A stretch of DNA of 10,422 nt from Coleofasciculus sp. S288 (GCA_020216575.1 JAIUYC010000051.1:1-10422), one strand, 5' to 3'. Positions 1-6,094 are shown, counted from the stretch's first letter. The notes: generated by a model not told the origin, from the letters alone. Numbers and translations: made by a program.

Positions 1-317
1 TCTCAACGGATTCTATTGTTTGGGCAATTTTAGCATTAGGAGTTTTAGCGATCGCTACTGTTGCTTATACCCCTGCTGCTTCGTCCTTCGTCGTTGAGTT
101 AGCTCCCGAACCTCTTCGAGGTGTGTACCTCGCAATTAATTCCCAATGTTGGGCGATTGGTTACTTTATTGGTCCTCCACTTGGAGGTTGGGTGTTAGAT
201 CAATCCCAAGTTATTATCCATAGCTTTTGGCTAGCAACAGCGGCTAGCACTAGCATAGGCATTCTGATTTTGCAGGTTCTTAACCGCCAGAAGAAGGTGG
301 TAGGTGGTAGGTGGTAG
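1..317 (+). CDS. MFS transporter, C-terminal part (5' end outside window)
   Basis: The reading frame is open from base 3, so about 104 C-terminal residues are visible; the start lies upstream of the window. Three hydrophobic segments fit the last transmembrane helices of a 12-helix major facilitator: the WAILALGVLAIATVAY region, the CWAIGYFIGPPLGGWVL region and the FWLATAASTSIGILILQVL region. The loop ELAPEPLRG followed by a GPPLGG motif is typical of the helix 10-11 region in MFS efflux and sugar carriers. The protein would sit in a membrane and exchange a small solute; the substrate cannot be told from this part. The tail KKVVGGRW and the stop codon are written by a GGTGGTA heptad array, so the extreme C-terminus looks repeat-derived. 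It converges on pheS. MFS membership is fairly sure; the subfamily is not. Confidence 0.85.
   Translation, partial: STDSIVWAILALGVLAIATVAYTPAASSFVVELAPEPLRGVYLAINSQCWAIGYFIGPPLGGWVLDQSQVIIHSFWLATAASTSIGILILQVLNRQKKVVGGRW
296..316 (+). repeat. Heptad tandem repeat GGTGGTA x3 inside the MFS 3' end
   Basis: Three exact head-to-tail copies of GGTGGTA occupy 296-302, 303-309 and 310-316. They encode VVGGRW and most of the TAG stop of the MFS gene. The reverse complement, as CCACCTA, differs at two positions from the CCACTAA phase of the array at 485-512, so the two may be related. This resembles the short tandemly repeated repetitive (STRR) heptamers known from filamentous cyanobacteria. Confidence 0.8.
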
Positions 318-323
318 GGCTAC

Positions 324-451
324 CGATTTTGGATTTTGGACTTCGGACGTTCGGCGAGCGCTCAGTCGAGCCGCGTGAGCGCGGCAACTGAGCGTTCGAC
401 TGAGCGCTCACGCCGAAGTCTTGTCGAAGTTCAGTCGAACGATTTTGGATT
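324..451. repeat. Dispersed palindromic repeat with nested hairpins
   Basis: The element is bounded by direct copies of CGATTTTGGATT (324-335 and 440-451). Inside is a large imperfect palindrome. GACTTCGG (339-346) pairs with CCGAAGTC (413-420). A perfect 14-bp stem pairs 356-369 with 396-409 and includes GAGCGCTC at both ends. Inside that, GCCGCG/CGCGGC (370-375/380-385) closes a TGAG tetraloop. Bases 408-451 recur perfectly in inverted orientation at 10359-10402. It lies between the convergent MFS and pheS genes and could form a hairpin in either transcript, so it may act as a bidirectional terminator. That role is inferred: no T-tract follows directly. No protein is encoded. Confidence 0.8.
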
Positions 452-463
452 AAAAAACAAGCT

Positions 464-512
464 ATGAACCATGAACCATGAACCACTAACCACTAACCAC
501 TAACCACTAACC
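464..512. repeat. Heptad tandem array (ATGAACC)x3 then (ACTAACC)x4
   Basis: Seven consecutive 7-bp units run without interruption: ATGAACC at 464, 471 and 478, then ACTAACC at 485, 492, 499 and 506. The two unit types share the AACC core. The last base of the last unit (512) is also the last base of the pheS stop codon, read on the minus strand. This is an STRR-type array of the kind described in filamentous cyanobacteria, and unit number probably varies between strains. Confidence 0.88.
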
Positions 513-1516
513 TAAAACTGCTGCAAAAAGCGCAAGTCACTGTTATAAAGCCGACGAATATCATCAATCTCGTGCAGCACTAGCGCTAAGCGCTCAACCC
601 CAAAACCAGCTGCAAAACCTGTGTAAACTTCTGGATCATAGCCAACGGACTTAAACACGTTCGGGTCAACCATGCCGCAGCCCATTACCTCTAGCCATTT
701 GCCTTTCCACTGCACGTCTACTTCTGCTGAAGGTTCTGTGAAGGGGAAATAACTGGCTCGGAAACGAATCGGCAGTTCCTCACCGAACAGTTCCTCTAAA
801 AATACCTTAATTGTGCCTTTGAGGTCGGTAAACGTTAGCCCTTCATCCACTGCCAAAATTTCTAATTGGTGGAAGACGGCTGAGTGGCTGGCGTCAATTG
901 TATCCCGTCGATAGCAGCGACCGGGAGCCACAATTCGGATGGGTGGGTCATTGTTTTCCATGTAGCGAATCTGCACCGAAGAGGTGTGAGTTCGCAGGAG
1001 GTTGCCATCGGGTAGGTAAAACGTATCCTGCATGTCCCGTGCTGGGTGGTCGGGAGGAGTGTTGAGCGCCTCGAAGTTGTAGTAATCTGTCTCCATCTCC
1101 GGACCCGTCGCGACAGTGTAGCCCAAACCCACGAAAATATCGACAACGCGGTCAATCGTGCTGTTTAGGGGGTGCATCCGACCTTGGGGACGATAAACCG
1201 CTGGCATCGTCACATCCAGGGTTTCCGCTTCCAATTGCGCTTGGATAAGGGCGTCTTGTAAGTCTTTGCGTTTCTGCTCGATGTTGTCCTGGAGGAGGTT
1301 TTTGACTTCATTAGCTGAAGCACCAATGCGAGGTCGGTCTTCTGCGGGTAGCTTGCCCATGCCTCCCAACACCTGAGATAGCTGCCCTTTCTTGCCCAGG
1401 TATTTGACGCGCAGTTGTTCTACTTGATCTAGGGTATCAGCAGTAGCGATCGCTTTTGTCGCTTCTTCTTTGAGTGCGGCTAGTTGGGTCTCAAGCTCGT
1501 TGAGCGAAGTGGTCAT
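512..1516 (-). CDS. pheS: Phenylalanine--tRNA ligase alpha subunit
   Basis: This 334-residue protein is the catalytic alpha subunit of phenylalanyl-tRNA synthetase. As an alpha2beta2 enzyme with PheT in the cytosol, it activates Phe with ATP and charges tRNA(Phe). Residues 1-95 form the charged, predicted coiled-coil N-terminal arm that contacts tRNA. The class II catalytic core follows, with THTSSVQIR (176-184), motif 2 around APGRCYRRD to FHQLE (197-219), the [13 protein letters not shown] stretch (251-263) and motif 3 GFGVERLAL (304-312). Length matches bacterial PheS, and nothing is missing. The start ATG (complement of 1514-1516) gives the standard N-terminus; no clear Shine-Dalgarno sequence precedes it, which is common in cyanobacteria. 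pheT is not adjacent, as is usual in this phylum. The 3' end abuts the heptad array. Confidence 0.98.
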   Translation of the reverse strand: MTTSLNELETQLAALKEEATKAIATADTLDQVEQLRVKYLGKKGQLSQVLGGMGKLPAEDRPRIGASANEVKNLLQDNIEQKRKDLQDALIQAQLEAETLDVTMPAVYRPQGRMHPLNSTIDRVVDIFVGLGYTVATGPEMETDYYNFEALNTPPDHPARDMQDTFYLPDGNLLRTHTSSVQIRYMENNDPPIRIVAPGRCYRRDTIDASHSAVFHQLEILAVDEGLTFTDLKGTIKVFLEELFGEELPIRFRASYFPFTEPSAEVDVQWKGKWLEVMGCGMVDPNVFKSVGYDPEVYTGFAAGFGVERLALVLHEIDDIRRLYNSDLRFLQQF

Positions 1517-2104
1517 GCTATGTCGTGAGAGAGTTTTTAGTGGTGAGGTTTGAGTTTTGTCGTGGTTTTGACCCTGTTAGCAGACCTAAAAGTGAAGTAG
1601 GTCAGCCCAAAAAACTACAAACGGCTTCGACTTGACTGAATCTCCATACTCGGAAACTGAGCTGTTGGAGACGACGGGCATCATCGAAGCGATTACCTTT
1701 ACCAGTTTACCGACTGGCGCTGTCATTCACTGAGGAGTTCAGTTTTTTTGTCGGTGAGAGTATCCATCTGACCAAAAAGGGAACAGGGAACAGTGAGGAA
1801 CGAACAGTTCCCTCTTTCTGGTTGGATTTCCCCACACATTGGGTCACAAGCCTCCACTAATTAATTGGTGATTAGGGTTGGTGTAGGCTTTGAATCCACA
1901 CCATACGCCTTCCCTGTTGCCCGTTTCCTGTTCCCATCATTCCTCTCAGGCAACTATCACAATTCTCAAATTCATCGCTCAGTTCCCAATCATCCGCGAC
2001 TCATCTTCGGCATTTAGATTACCCATACAGCAAAGTCCTTCATGCGGCGGAATCTCCAATGCTCCCATAGCGCCGCACATTACACCTATTTATGGAGCAA
2101 TCAG
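1517..2104. other. 588-bp intergenic region between divergent pheS and GMC gene
   Basis: No convincing gene was found. The region should hold the promoters of both divergent neighbours, but no clear -35/-10 pair stands out. A plus-strand frame stays open from 1596 to a TGA at 1761-1763 (about 55 codons) with a protein-like composition, but it has no ATG; it could be a gene remnant or chance. ACTGA (1729-1733) and TCAGT (1739-1743) form a weak 5-bp hairpin followed by a run of Ts to 1749, with no plus-strand gene just upstream. Two oppositely oriented heptad arrays with an inverted repeat between them fill 1779-1944. An open frame from 1890 to 2180 overlaps the GMC gene in another frame and is not protein-like. 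Confidence 0.7.
1779..1944. repeat. Composite inverted structure of two opposed heptad arrays
   Basis: The left arm (1779-1813) is five 7-bp steps beginning with two exact GGGAACA units and then degenerating, ending in GTTCCCT. The right arm (1910-1944) is TTCCCTG, TTGCCCG, TTTCCTG, TTCCCAT and CATTCCT, which is the same heptad on the opposite strand. Between the arms, AAGCCTCCAC (1848-1857) pairs with GTGTAGGCTT (1881-1890) at 8 of 10 positions, and CACTAATTAATTGGTG (1855-1870) is a near-perfect palindrome. The whole is an imperfect palindrome of about 166 bp. It is noncoding and its function is unknown. Confidence 0.6.
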
Positions 2105-3685
2105 ATGTCTACAAATAACCATTACGATGTCATTGTTATCGGAACGGGCGCAGGAGGTGGCACTCTCGCCTATCGCCTAGCGCAGAGTGGCAAGAAGATA
2201 TTGATTCTCGAACGGGGTTCTTTCATGCCGAGAGAGAAGGCGAATTGGGATACCAAAGTCGTGTTTAATAGCGATCGCTACCACAATTCCGAAGTGTGGT
2301 ACGACAAAAATGGCAACGAACTGCACCCCGGCATGAGTTACTTCGTCGGCGGCAATACCAAAATCTACGGTGCAGCACTCTTTAGACTGCGAGAAAGAGA
2401 TTTTGAACAAGTCATTCACAAGGACGGCATTTCTCCCGGATGGCCTCTAAACTATCGGGATTTTGAACCCTACTACAGCCAAGCTGAGAAACTCTATCAA
2501 GTCCATGGTAAGAGCGGACTCGACCCAACTGAACCCCCTCGCAGCGAAGATTATCCCTATCCTGCCGTCAGCCACGAATCCCGAATTCAAGAAGTTCACG
2601 ATGACTTAAAAGCCCAAGGGTTGCACCCGTACTACACTCCTCTGGGAATCCGATTAAATGAAGTTCAGCGTCACTTGAGTAGTTGCATCCGGTGCAATAC
2701 CTGCGATGGCTTTCCCTGCCTGATTCAGGCTAAATCAGACGCAGAAGTCAGTGCGATACGTCCTGTTATCGGACAGGACAATGTCACCTTGCTAACAGAG
2801 GCAAAGGTGGTGAAGTTGCACACCAGTCCTTCTGGACGGGAAGTGACAGGGGTGGAAGTGGAAGTCCAGGGTGAGCAACGACTGTTTTCTGGGGATATTG
2901 TTGCAGTTGCCTGCGGTGCTATCAACTCATCCGTTCTACTCCTCAAATCTGCCAATGAAAAGCATCCCAACGGCTTAGCGAATAGTTCCGATTTAGTTGG
3001 ACGCAACTTCATGAAGCACGTCTTGGGTTCCATTATTGGGGTGACAAAAAAGCCCAATCCTACTGCCTTCCAGAAAACCATGTCAATCAACGATTTTTAC
3101 TGGGGCGAAGAAGGATTTGATTACCCCATGGGACAAATCCAATTACTTGGTAAAGTCAACAAAGACATGCTGGAAGGGAATGCCGCCGCTTACGCTCCCT
3201 CAACCCCTGAAGATATCGCCACCCATTCCGTTGATTGGTGGCTGACAACAGAAGATTTACCCGACCCTAATAATCGCGTCAAAGTGGATGGCAATAAAAT
3301 TATTCTCGACTATACAGAGAACAATTCTAAAGCCTATGAGCGATTAAAAGCACGCTGGATACAGGTCTTAAAATCAATTGACTGCGGTCAAGAAATTTTA
3401 CCCCATTGTTCCTATTTCGTCCCTGGCTCGGTTTCGTATTTTAGCGACAAGCTCCCCCTAGACGGTGTAGGGCATCAAGTCGGTACTTCTCGCTTTGGTG
3501 AAGACCCCAAAACCTCGGTACTAGACCTCAATTGCCGCACTCATGATGTTGACAATCTCTACGTGGTAGATGGTAGCTTTTTCCCATCAAGTGCAGCCGT
3601 AAATCCAACCCTGACGATTATCGCCAATGCTTTGCGGGTGGGAGAACATCTAGTGGAGCGACTGAACTATAGCCAGTCCAAATGA
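2105..3685 (+). CDS. GMC-family FAD-dependent oxidoreductase with Cys cluster
   Basis: This 526-residue protein belongs to the glucose-methanol-choline oxidoreductases, which use FAD to oxidise alcohol groups of sugars, polyols or related compounds. The N-terminal Rossmann motif is YDVIVIGTGAGGG (FAD-phosphate glycines near 13, 15 and 18). The FAD-ribose acid lies in LILERGS. The C-terminal signature includes GHQVGTSR (456-463), with the candidate active-site His457, and VDGSFFPSSAAVNPT with the conserved Asn500. Residues 194-205 hold four cysteines spaced CX2CX2CX4C, suggesting a metal or Fe-S site. No signal peptide or Tat motif is visible, so it is probably cytosolic. The frame extends 21 codons upstream to ATG 2042, but that leader is unlike the family, and MSTNNHYDVIVIG is a normal GMC start. 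The gene stands alone. Substrate and electron acceptor are unknown. Confidence 0.9.
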   Translation: MSTNNHYDVIVIGTGAGGGTLAYRLAQSGKKILILERGSFMPREKANWDTKVVFNSDRYHNSEVWYDKNGNELHPGMSYFVGGNTKIYGAALFRLRERDFEQVIHKDGISPGWPLNYRDFEPYYSQAEKLYQVHGKSGLDPTEPPRSEDYPYPAVSHESRIQEVHDDLKAQGLHPYYTPLGIRLNEVQRHLSSCIRCNTCDGFPCLIQAKSDAEVSAIRPVIGQDNVTLLTEAKVVKLHTSPSGREVTGVEVEVQGEQRLFSGDIVAVACGAINSSVLLLKSANEKHPNGLANSSDLVGRNFMKHVLGSIIGVTKKPNPTAFQKTMSINDFYWGEEGFDYPMGQIQLLGKVNKDMLEGNAAAYAPSTPEDIATHSVDWWLTTEDLPDPNNRVKVDGNKIILDYTENNSKAYERLKARWIQVLKSIDCGQEILPHCSYFVPGSVSYFSDKLPLDGVGHQVGTSRFGEDPKTSVLDLNCRTHDVDNLYVVDGSFFPSSAAVNPTLTIIANALRVGEHLVERLNYSQSK

Positions 3686-3707
3686 TTCATGAAATTCTCT
3701 CTTCTCT

Positions 3708-3725
3708 TTCTCTGTGTTCTCTGTG
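3708..3725. repeat. Tandem 9-mer TTCTCTGTG x2
   Basis: Two exact copies of TTCTCTGTG (3708-3716 and 3717-3725) lie in a C/T-rich stretch just after the GMC stop codon, followed by a degenerate TCTGGAG. Similar CTCTGTG-type strings are common between genes in filamentous cyanobacteria (general knowledge, not searched here). It is noncoding. Confidence 0.5.
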
Positions 3726-3754
3726 TCTGGAGTCGTTCATTAAGAAGTGGTAGA

Positions 3755-3806
3755 GGCGGGTTTTGCCGAGATATATGCTTCTACGCCTCAACTCAATAAA
3801 CCCGCC
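3755..3806 (+). terminator. Possible hairpin downstream of the GMC gene
   Basis: GGCGGGTTT (3755-3763) is perfectly complementary to AAACCCGCC (3798-3806), giving a 9-bp stem with a 34-nt loop, followed by CGTTTTCC. An alternative stem pairs GAGGCG (3753-3758) with CGCCTC (3784-3789). The T-run is short and the loop long, so this may be a dispersed GGCGGGTTT inverted repeat and not a dedicated terminator. Confidence 0.35.
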
Positions 3807-3855
3807 CGTTTTCCTGTTGATTACATTTTCGTAAATGAGTAAAACATGAAGCGTC

Positions 3856-4221
3856 ATGGAAGCATTTGTCACTACTTTAACGACTTGGTTGACCACAATT
3901 GTTGACAGCTTAACTGCTTTGATCATTGCCTTTGGTGCTTTGGAAGCGATCATCAAAATCATAACCGTTTTCTTCCTACATTATAAAAAGCTGGACAAGG
4001 CTAGAGAAGATATCCGGCTGATGCTTGGAATGTGGCTTGCCCTTTCTCTGGAATTTGCACTGGCTGCGGATATTTTACGTAGCATTATTGCCCCAACATG
4101 GGATGAAATTGGCAAGCTATCTGCCATTATTGTGCTGCGAACCATTCTGAATTATTTCCTAGCAAAAGAAATCGAACAAGCAACAATGAAAAAGAACTAT
4201 GTTCCCAGCGAATCTTTTTAG
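3856..4221 (+). CDS. DUF1622-type small membrane protein (copy A)
   Basis: This 121-residue protein has three probable membrane helices: about 14-41, 54-75 and 86-105. A charged loop (KKLDKAREDIRLMLG, about 44-58) separates the first two. The conserved block LALSLEFALAADILR, the TW within PTWDEIGKLSAII, and LRTILNYFL match the DUF1622 family as I remember it. Members of that family are short inner-membrane proteins of unknown function. The ATG at 3856 begins just before the first helix. The gene overlaps the next by 23 bp (4199-4221), which indicates translational coupling. Its second half aligns without gaps to the neighbouring protein, so the two look like diverged duplicates. Family assignment is likely but not checked by search. 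Confidence 0.85.
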   Translation: MEAFVTTLTTWLTTIVDSLTALIIAFGALEAIIKIITVFFLHYKKLDKAREDIRLMLGMWLALSLEFALAADILRSIIAPTWDEIGKLSAIIVLRTILNYFLAKEIEQATMKKNYVPSESF

Positions 4222-4522
4222 TTTATCGCTATGGGCAGCCATTATTCAGATGTTCGCCGCTTTAGCAATTACAGGTTATGTCATCACGGCTGCTATCTCT
4301 CTAATTCCCAAACAAAATGTTGACCGAGCAAGGGTTTTAGTGGCAGAAGGAGTCCTCACCAGCCTGAGTTTTATGGTTGCGGCAACCCTGTTGAGGATGC
4401 TCGAACTTCAGACATGGAGGCAAATTCTAATTTTTAGTCTCATCTTCTTACTTCGCACAGTCCTAAAGAAGGTGTTTGTTTGGGAAAAAAAGCTAGTTTT
4501 GATGATGACATTTCATGTTTAA
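4199..4522 (+). CDS. DUF1622-like small membrane protein (copy B, paralogue of upstream gene)
   Basis: This 107-residue protein has three hydrophobic segments (about 7-35, 52-68 and 76-90), with the basic segment NVDRARV between the first two. The blocks SLSFMVAATLLR, LQTWRQI and LLRTVLKKVFVWE align without gaps to LSLEFALAADILR, APTWDEI and VLRTILNYFLAKE of the upstream protein. About 13 of 35 residues are identical from the AD/AT pair through the RT motif to the Glu after it. The ATG at 4199 lies inside the upstream gene (23-bp overlap). A later in-frame ATG (4250) would cut into the first helix, so 4199 is preferred. Same-operon expression and a heteromeric membrane complex with copy A are plausible but inferred. 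Function is unknown. Confidence 0.82.
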   Translation: MFPANLFSLSLWAAIIQMFAALAITGYVITAAISLIPKQNVDRARVLVAEGVLTSLSFMVAATLLRMLELQTWRQILIFSLIFLLRTVLKKVFVWEKKLVLMMTFHV

Positions 4523-4525
4523 TTC

Positions 4526-4530
4526 AGGGA
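4526..4530 (+). promoter_or_regulatory. Shine-Dalgarno-like AGGGA supporting the GFA start at 4539
   Basis: AGGGA ends 8 bases before ATG 4539. This favours that start over ATG 4515, which would overlap the previous gene by 8 bp, and over ATG 4566. Confidence 0.45.
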
Positions 4531-4538
4531 TAACACCA

Positions 4539-4967
4539 ATGCAAACTCCGGTTTCTCAGCAGCAAATGAGCGAACAGCCTATAGAATACACGGGCGGATG
4601 TTTCTGCGGTTATGTTCGCTATCGAGCCTTAGAAAAACCTATCGAGGTTACTCACTGCCATTGCAGCATTTGTCGCCGCGTTTCTGGCGCTCCTTTCGTC
4701 ACTTGGGCTACTTTTGCCAAGACGAATTTTTCATGGACTAACAGCAAACCATCGAGGTTTCATTCCTCTTCCAAGGCAGAGCGTACATTTTGCGATCGCT
4801 GCGGCACAGCACTCACATTTGAAGAAATAAAGCGTTCTGAGTTAATCGATGTCACCGTTGGGAGCATGGATCAACCTAATAACTTCTCTCCTCAAGAACA
4901 CGTTTGGACATCGAGCCGATTGAGCTGGCTTCATCTGAGTGATGGTCTACCAGAATATCTCCAATAG
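4539..4967 (+). CDS. GFA-family (Mss4-like fold) zinc-binding protein
   Basis: From ATG 4539 the protein is 142 residues. It carries the seven-cysteine zinc pattern of the GFA family, named after glutathione-dependent formaldehyde-activating enzyme. The pattern is GGCFCG, then HCHCSICRR, then FCDRCGTAL: Cys21, Cys23, Cys40, Cys42, Cys45, Cys85 and Cys88. Family members bind two zinc ions in an Mss4-like beta fold. Most are uncharacterised, and the formaldehyde-glutathione activity should not be assumed here. In-frame ATGs at 4515 and 4566 are alternatives; 4539 has the best ribosome site. It follows copy B by 16 bp, so it is probably the third gene of that operon. The stop codon TAG lies in the left terminal repeat of a MITE-like insertion. 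Confidence 0.9.
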   Translation: MQTPVSQQQMSEQPIEYTGGCFCGYVRYRALEKPIEVTHCHCSICRRVSGAPFVTWATFAKTNFSWTNSKPSRFHSSSKAERTFCDRCGTALTFEEIKRSELIDVTVGSMDQPNNFSPQEHVWTSSRLSWLHLSDGLPEYLQ

Positions 4968-5056
4968 GACTTACGCAGAACCTCTATAAGTAGGGTGGGC
5001 AATGCCCACTCTACCTCTACAAATAGCGTTATTTGCTTTATTTCGCGTAAGTCCTA
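4965..5056. mobile_element. 92-bp MITE-like element with terminal inverted repeats and TA flanks
   Basis: ATAGGACTTACGC (4964-4976) and GCGTAAGTCCTAT (5045-5057) are perfect 13-bp inverted repeats with TA at each edge. This pattern suits a miniature element mobilised by an IS630/Tc1-mariner type transposase, which duplicates TA. It encodes nothing. It contains a second hairpin at 4990-5014: GTAG, a G-T wobble and GTGGGC pair with GCCCAC and CTAC around an AAT loop. GGTGGGCAATGCCCAC-type hairpins are widespread in cyanobacterial genomes. It lies right after the GFA gene and could end that transcript. The transposase family is inferred from the ends only. Confidence 0.72.
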
Positions 5057-5138
5057 TCCAAGATAACCCCAATGAGGCAAAAAGCTGAGACAACTGATTT
5101 CAATTTAAACGACAACAGCATTTTTAGGAGAATTTTCT

Positions 5139-5996
5139 ATGAGTAATGCATGGCAAACAATCGGCAAAATTAATCTACAAGAACTGGCCGAAGCCAGACT
5201 GCAATTGCACTATGCCATTCAGTTTATTGCAGCAACTGGAAATGCTCTAGCAGAGCCTAAACCGGACTACAGTCATTCAAGTCTAGGATGGAACCCTAAA
5301 CTCAATGCTTTTGTAGGAGAAGTTATTCAGGCAAATACCCCTTTCCAGGTAGCCCTCGATCCAGTCAGTCTCACTTCATTAATCCTAAATCAAAAGGGTG
5401 AAACAATTGCCTCATTCCCCTTGCATCAAAAAACCTTGGGCGAGGGAATGAAATGGCACAAAGAGGAGATTTCCAAACTCGGTGCTGAGGCAGAGAAAAT
5501 AACATTTTTATCCTATCCGCCTGATGATTTCCCTGACCATGCACTCGCCCACGGCGCTTCCTTTGATGCCACTCAAGAGGCAGGACTGAAAGCACTGACC
5601 GATTACTATGCCAATACCCATCTCCTCCTCCAAGAGATTGTGGCAACAACTGAAGGCACTTCCCCGATTCATACTTGGCCTCACCACTTCGACATGGCAA
5701 CACTCATCACCCTCCCCAGTACGAAGAATGGCGAAGCGATGACGATTGGCGTCGGGATGTCACCAGGAGATCAAAGTTACAACGAACCCTATTGGTATAT
5801 CACGCCCTATCCCTATCCAGATACCGCTACCCTTCCGGAGCTGGATGGAGATGGTTTCTGGCATACACAGCACTGGGTTGGAGCTGTTTTGAAAACCTCA
5901 CAACTGAGTGAAAATGAAACGGCTGAAGCACAACAGGAGAAAGCTAGAGCTTTTGTGAATTCTGCCATCAAGGCCTTGCGAAGTCTATTAATATAG
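5139..5996 (+). CDS. DUF5996-like protein of unknown function
   Basis: This 285-residue protein is soluble, with no signal peptide or membrane segment. The best landmarks are in the C-terminal half: HTWPHHFDMATL (178-189), GVGMSPGD (204-211) and YNEPYWYITPYPYPD (214-228). The WPHHFD / SPGD / EPYWY order matches what I recall of the DUF5996 family; no member's activity is known to me. The clustered His, Asp and Trp residues hint at a ligand or metal site, which is inference. The start is well supported: AGGAG (5126-5130) sits 8 bases before ATG 5139, the strongest ribosome site in the window. The gene appears monocistronic, with the MITE-like element upstream and a 170-bp gap downstream. Confidence 0.85.
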   Translation: MSNAWQTIGKINLQELAEARLQLHYAIQFIAATGNALAEPKPDYSHSSLGWNPKLNAFVGEVIQANTPFQVALDPVSLTSLILNQKGETIASFPLHQKTLGEGMKWHKEEISKLGAEAEKITFLSYPPDDFPDHALAHGASFDATQEAGLKALTDYYANTHLLLQEIVATTEGTSPIHTWPHHFDMATLITLPSTKNGEAMTIGVGMSPGDQSYNEPYWYITPYPYPDTATLPELDGDGFWHTQHWVGAVLKTSQLSENETAEAQQEKARAFVNSAIKALRSLLI

Positions 5997-6070
5997 CAAA
6001 AGGCAGAGGGCTTTTATGTAGAAGGGAAAAGATTAACTGGTCAAGGTTTCAGTATTTAGCGAGAGTCAAG

Positions 6071-6086
6071 AGTCGCCTTGGCGACT
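6071..6086. repeat. Perfect short hairpin AGTCGCC-TT-GGCGACT
   Basis: A 7-bp perfect stem (6071-6077 and 6080-6086) with a 2-nt spacer lies about 75 bp after the DUF5996-like gene. No T-run follows, so a terminator role is uncertain. It may be another dispersed palindrome. Confidence 0.4.
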
Positions 6087-6094
6087 GCCATAAC

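Noticed and set aside
464..512. CRISPR array
   Set aside because: The 7-bp units are contiguous with no spacers; this is a simple tandem repeat.
862..1155. 97-residue minus-strand frame inside pheS
   Set aside because: It lies wholly within pheS on the same strand in another frame, is Arg/Trp/Thr-rich and resembles no protein.
512..1516. Absence of pheT next to pheS as an anomaly
   Set aside because: pheS and pheT are usually unlinked in cyanobacteria, so this is normal.
1729..1749. Hairpin plus T-run as an intrinsic terminator
   Set aside because: The stem is only 5 bp and AT-balanced, and no plus-strand gene ends just upstream; it is kept only as a note in the intergenic entry.
2042..2104. 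ATG 2042 as the GMC start
   Set aside because: The 21 extra residues are Cys/His/Tyr-rich, unlike a GMC N-terminus or a signal peptide; ATG 2105 gives the normal start before the FAD motif.
1890..2180. Plus-strand frame of 96 residues upstream of and overlapping the GMC gene
   Set aside because: Low-complexity Ser/Pro/His-rich translation that crosses a heptad array and overlaps the GMC start in another frame.
3687..3962. Minus-strand frame of 91 residues between the GMC and DUF1622 genes
   Set aside because: It overlaps the DUF1622 gene in antisense, and its translation includes the C/T-rich repeat read as RHREHREREER, a repeat artefact.
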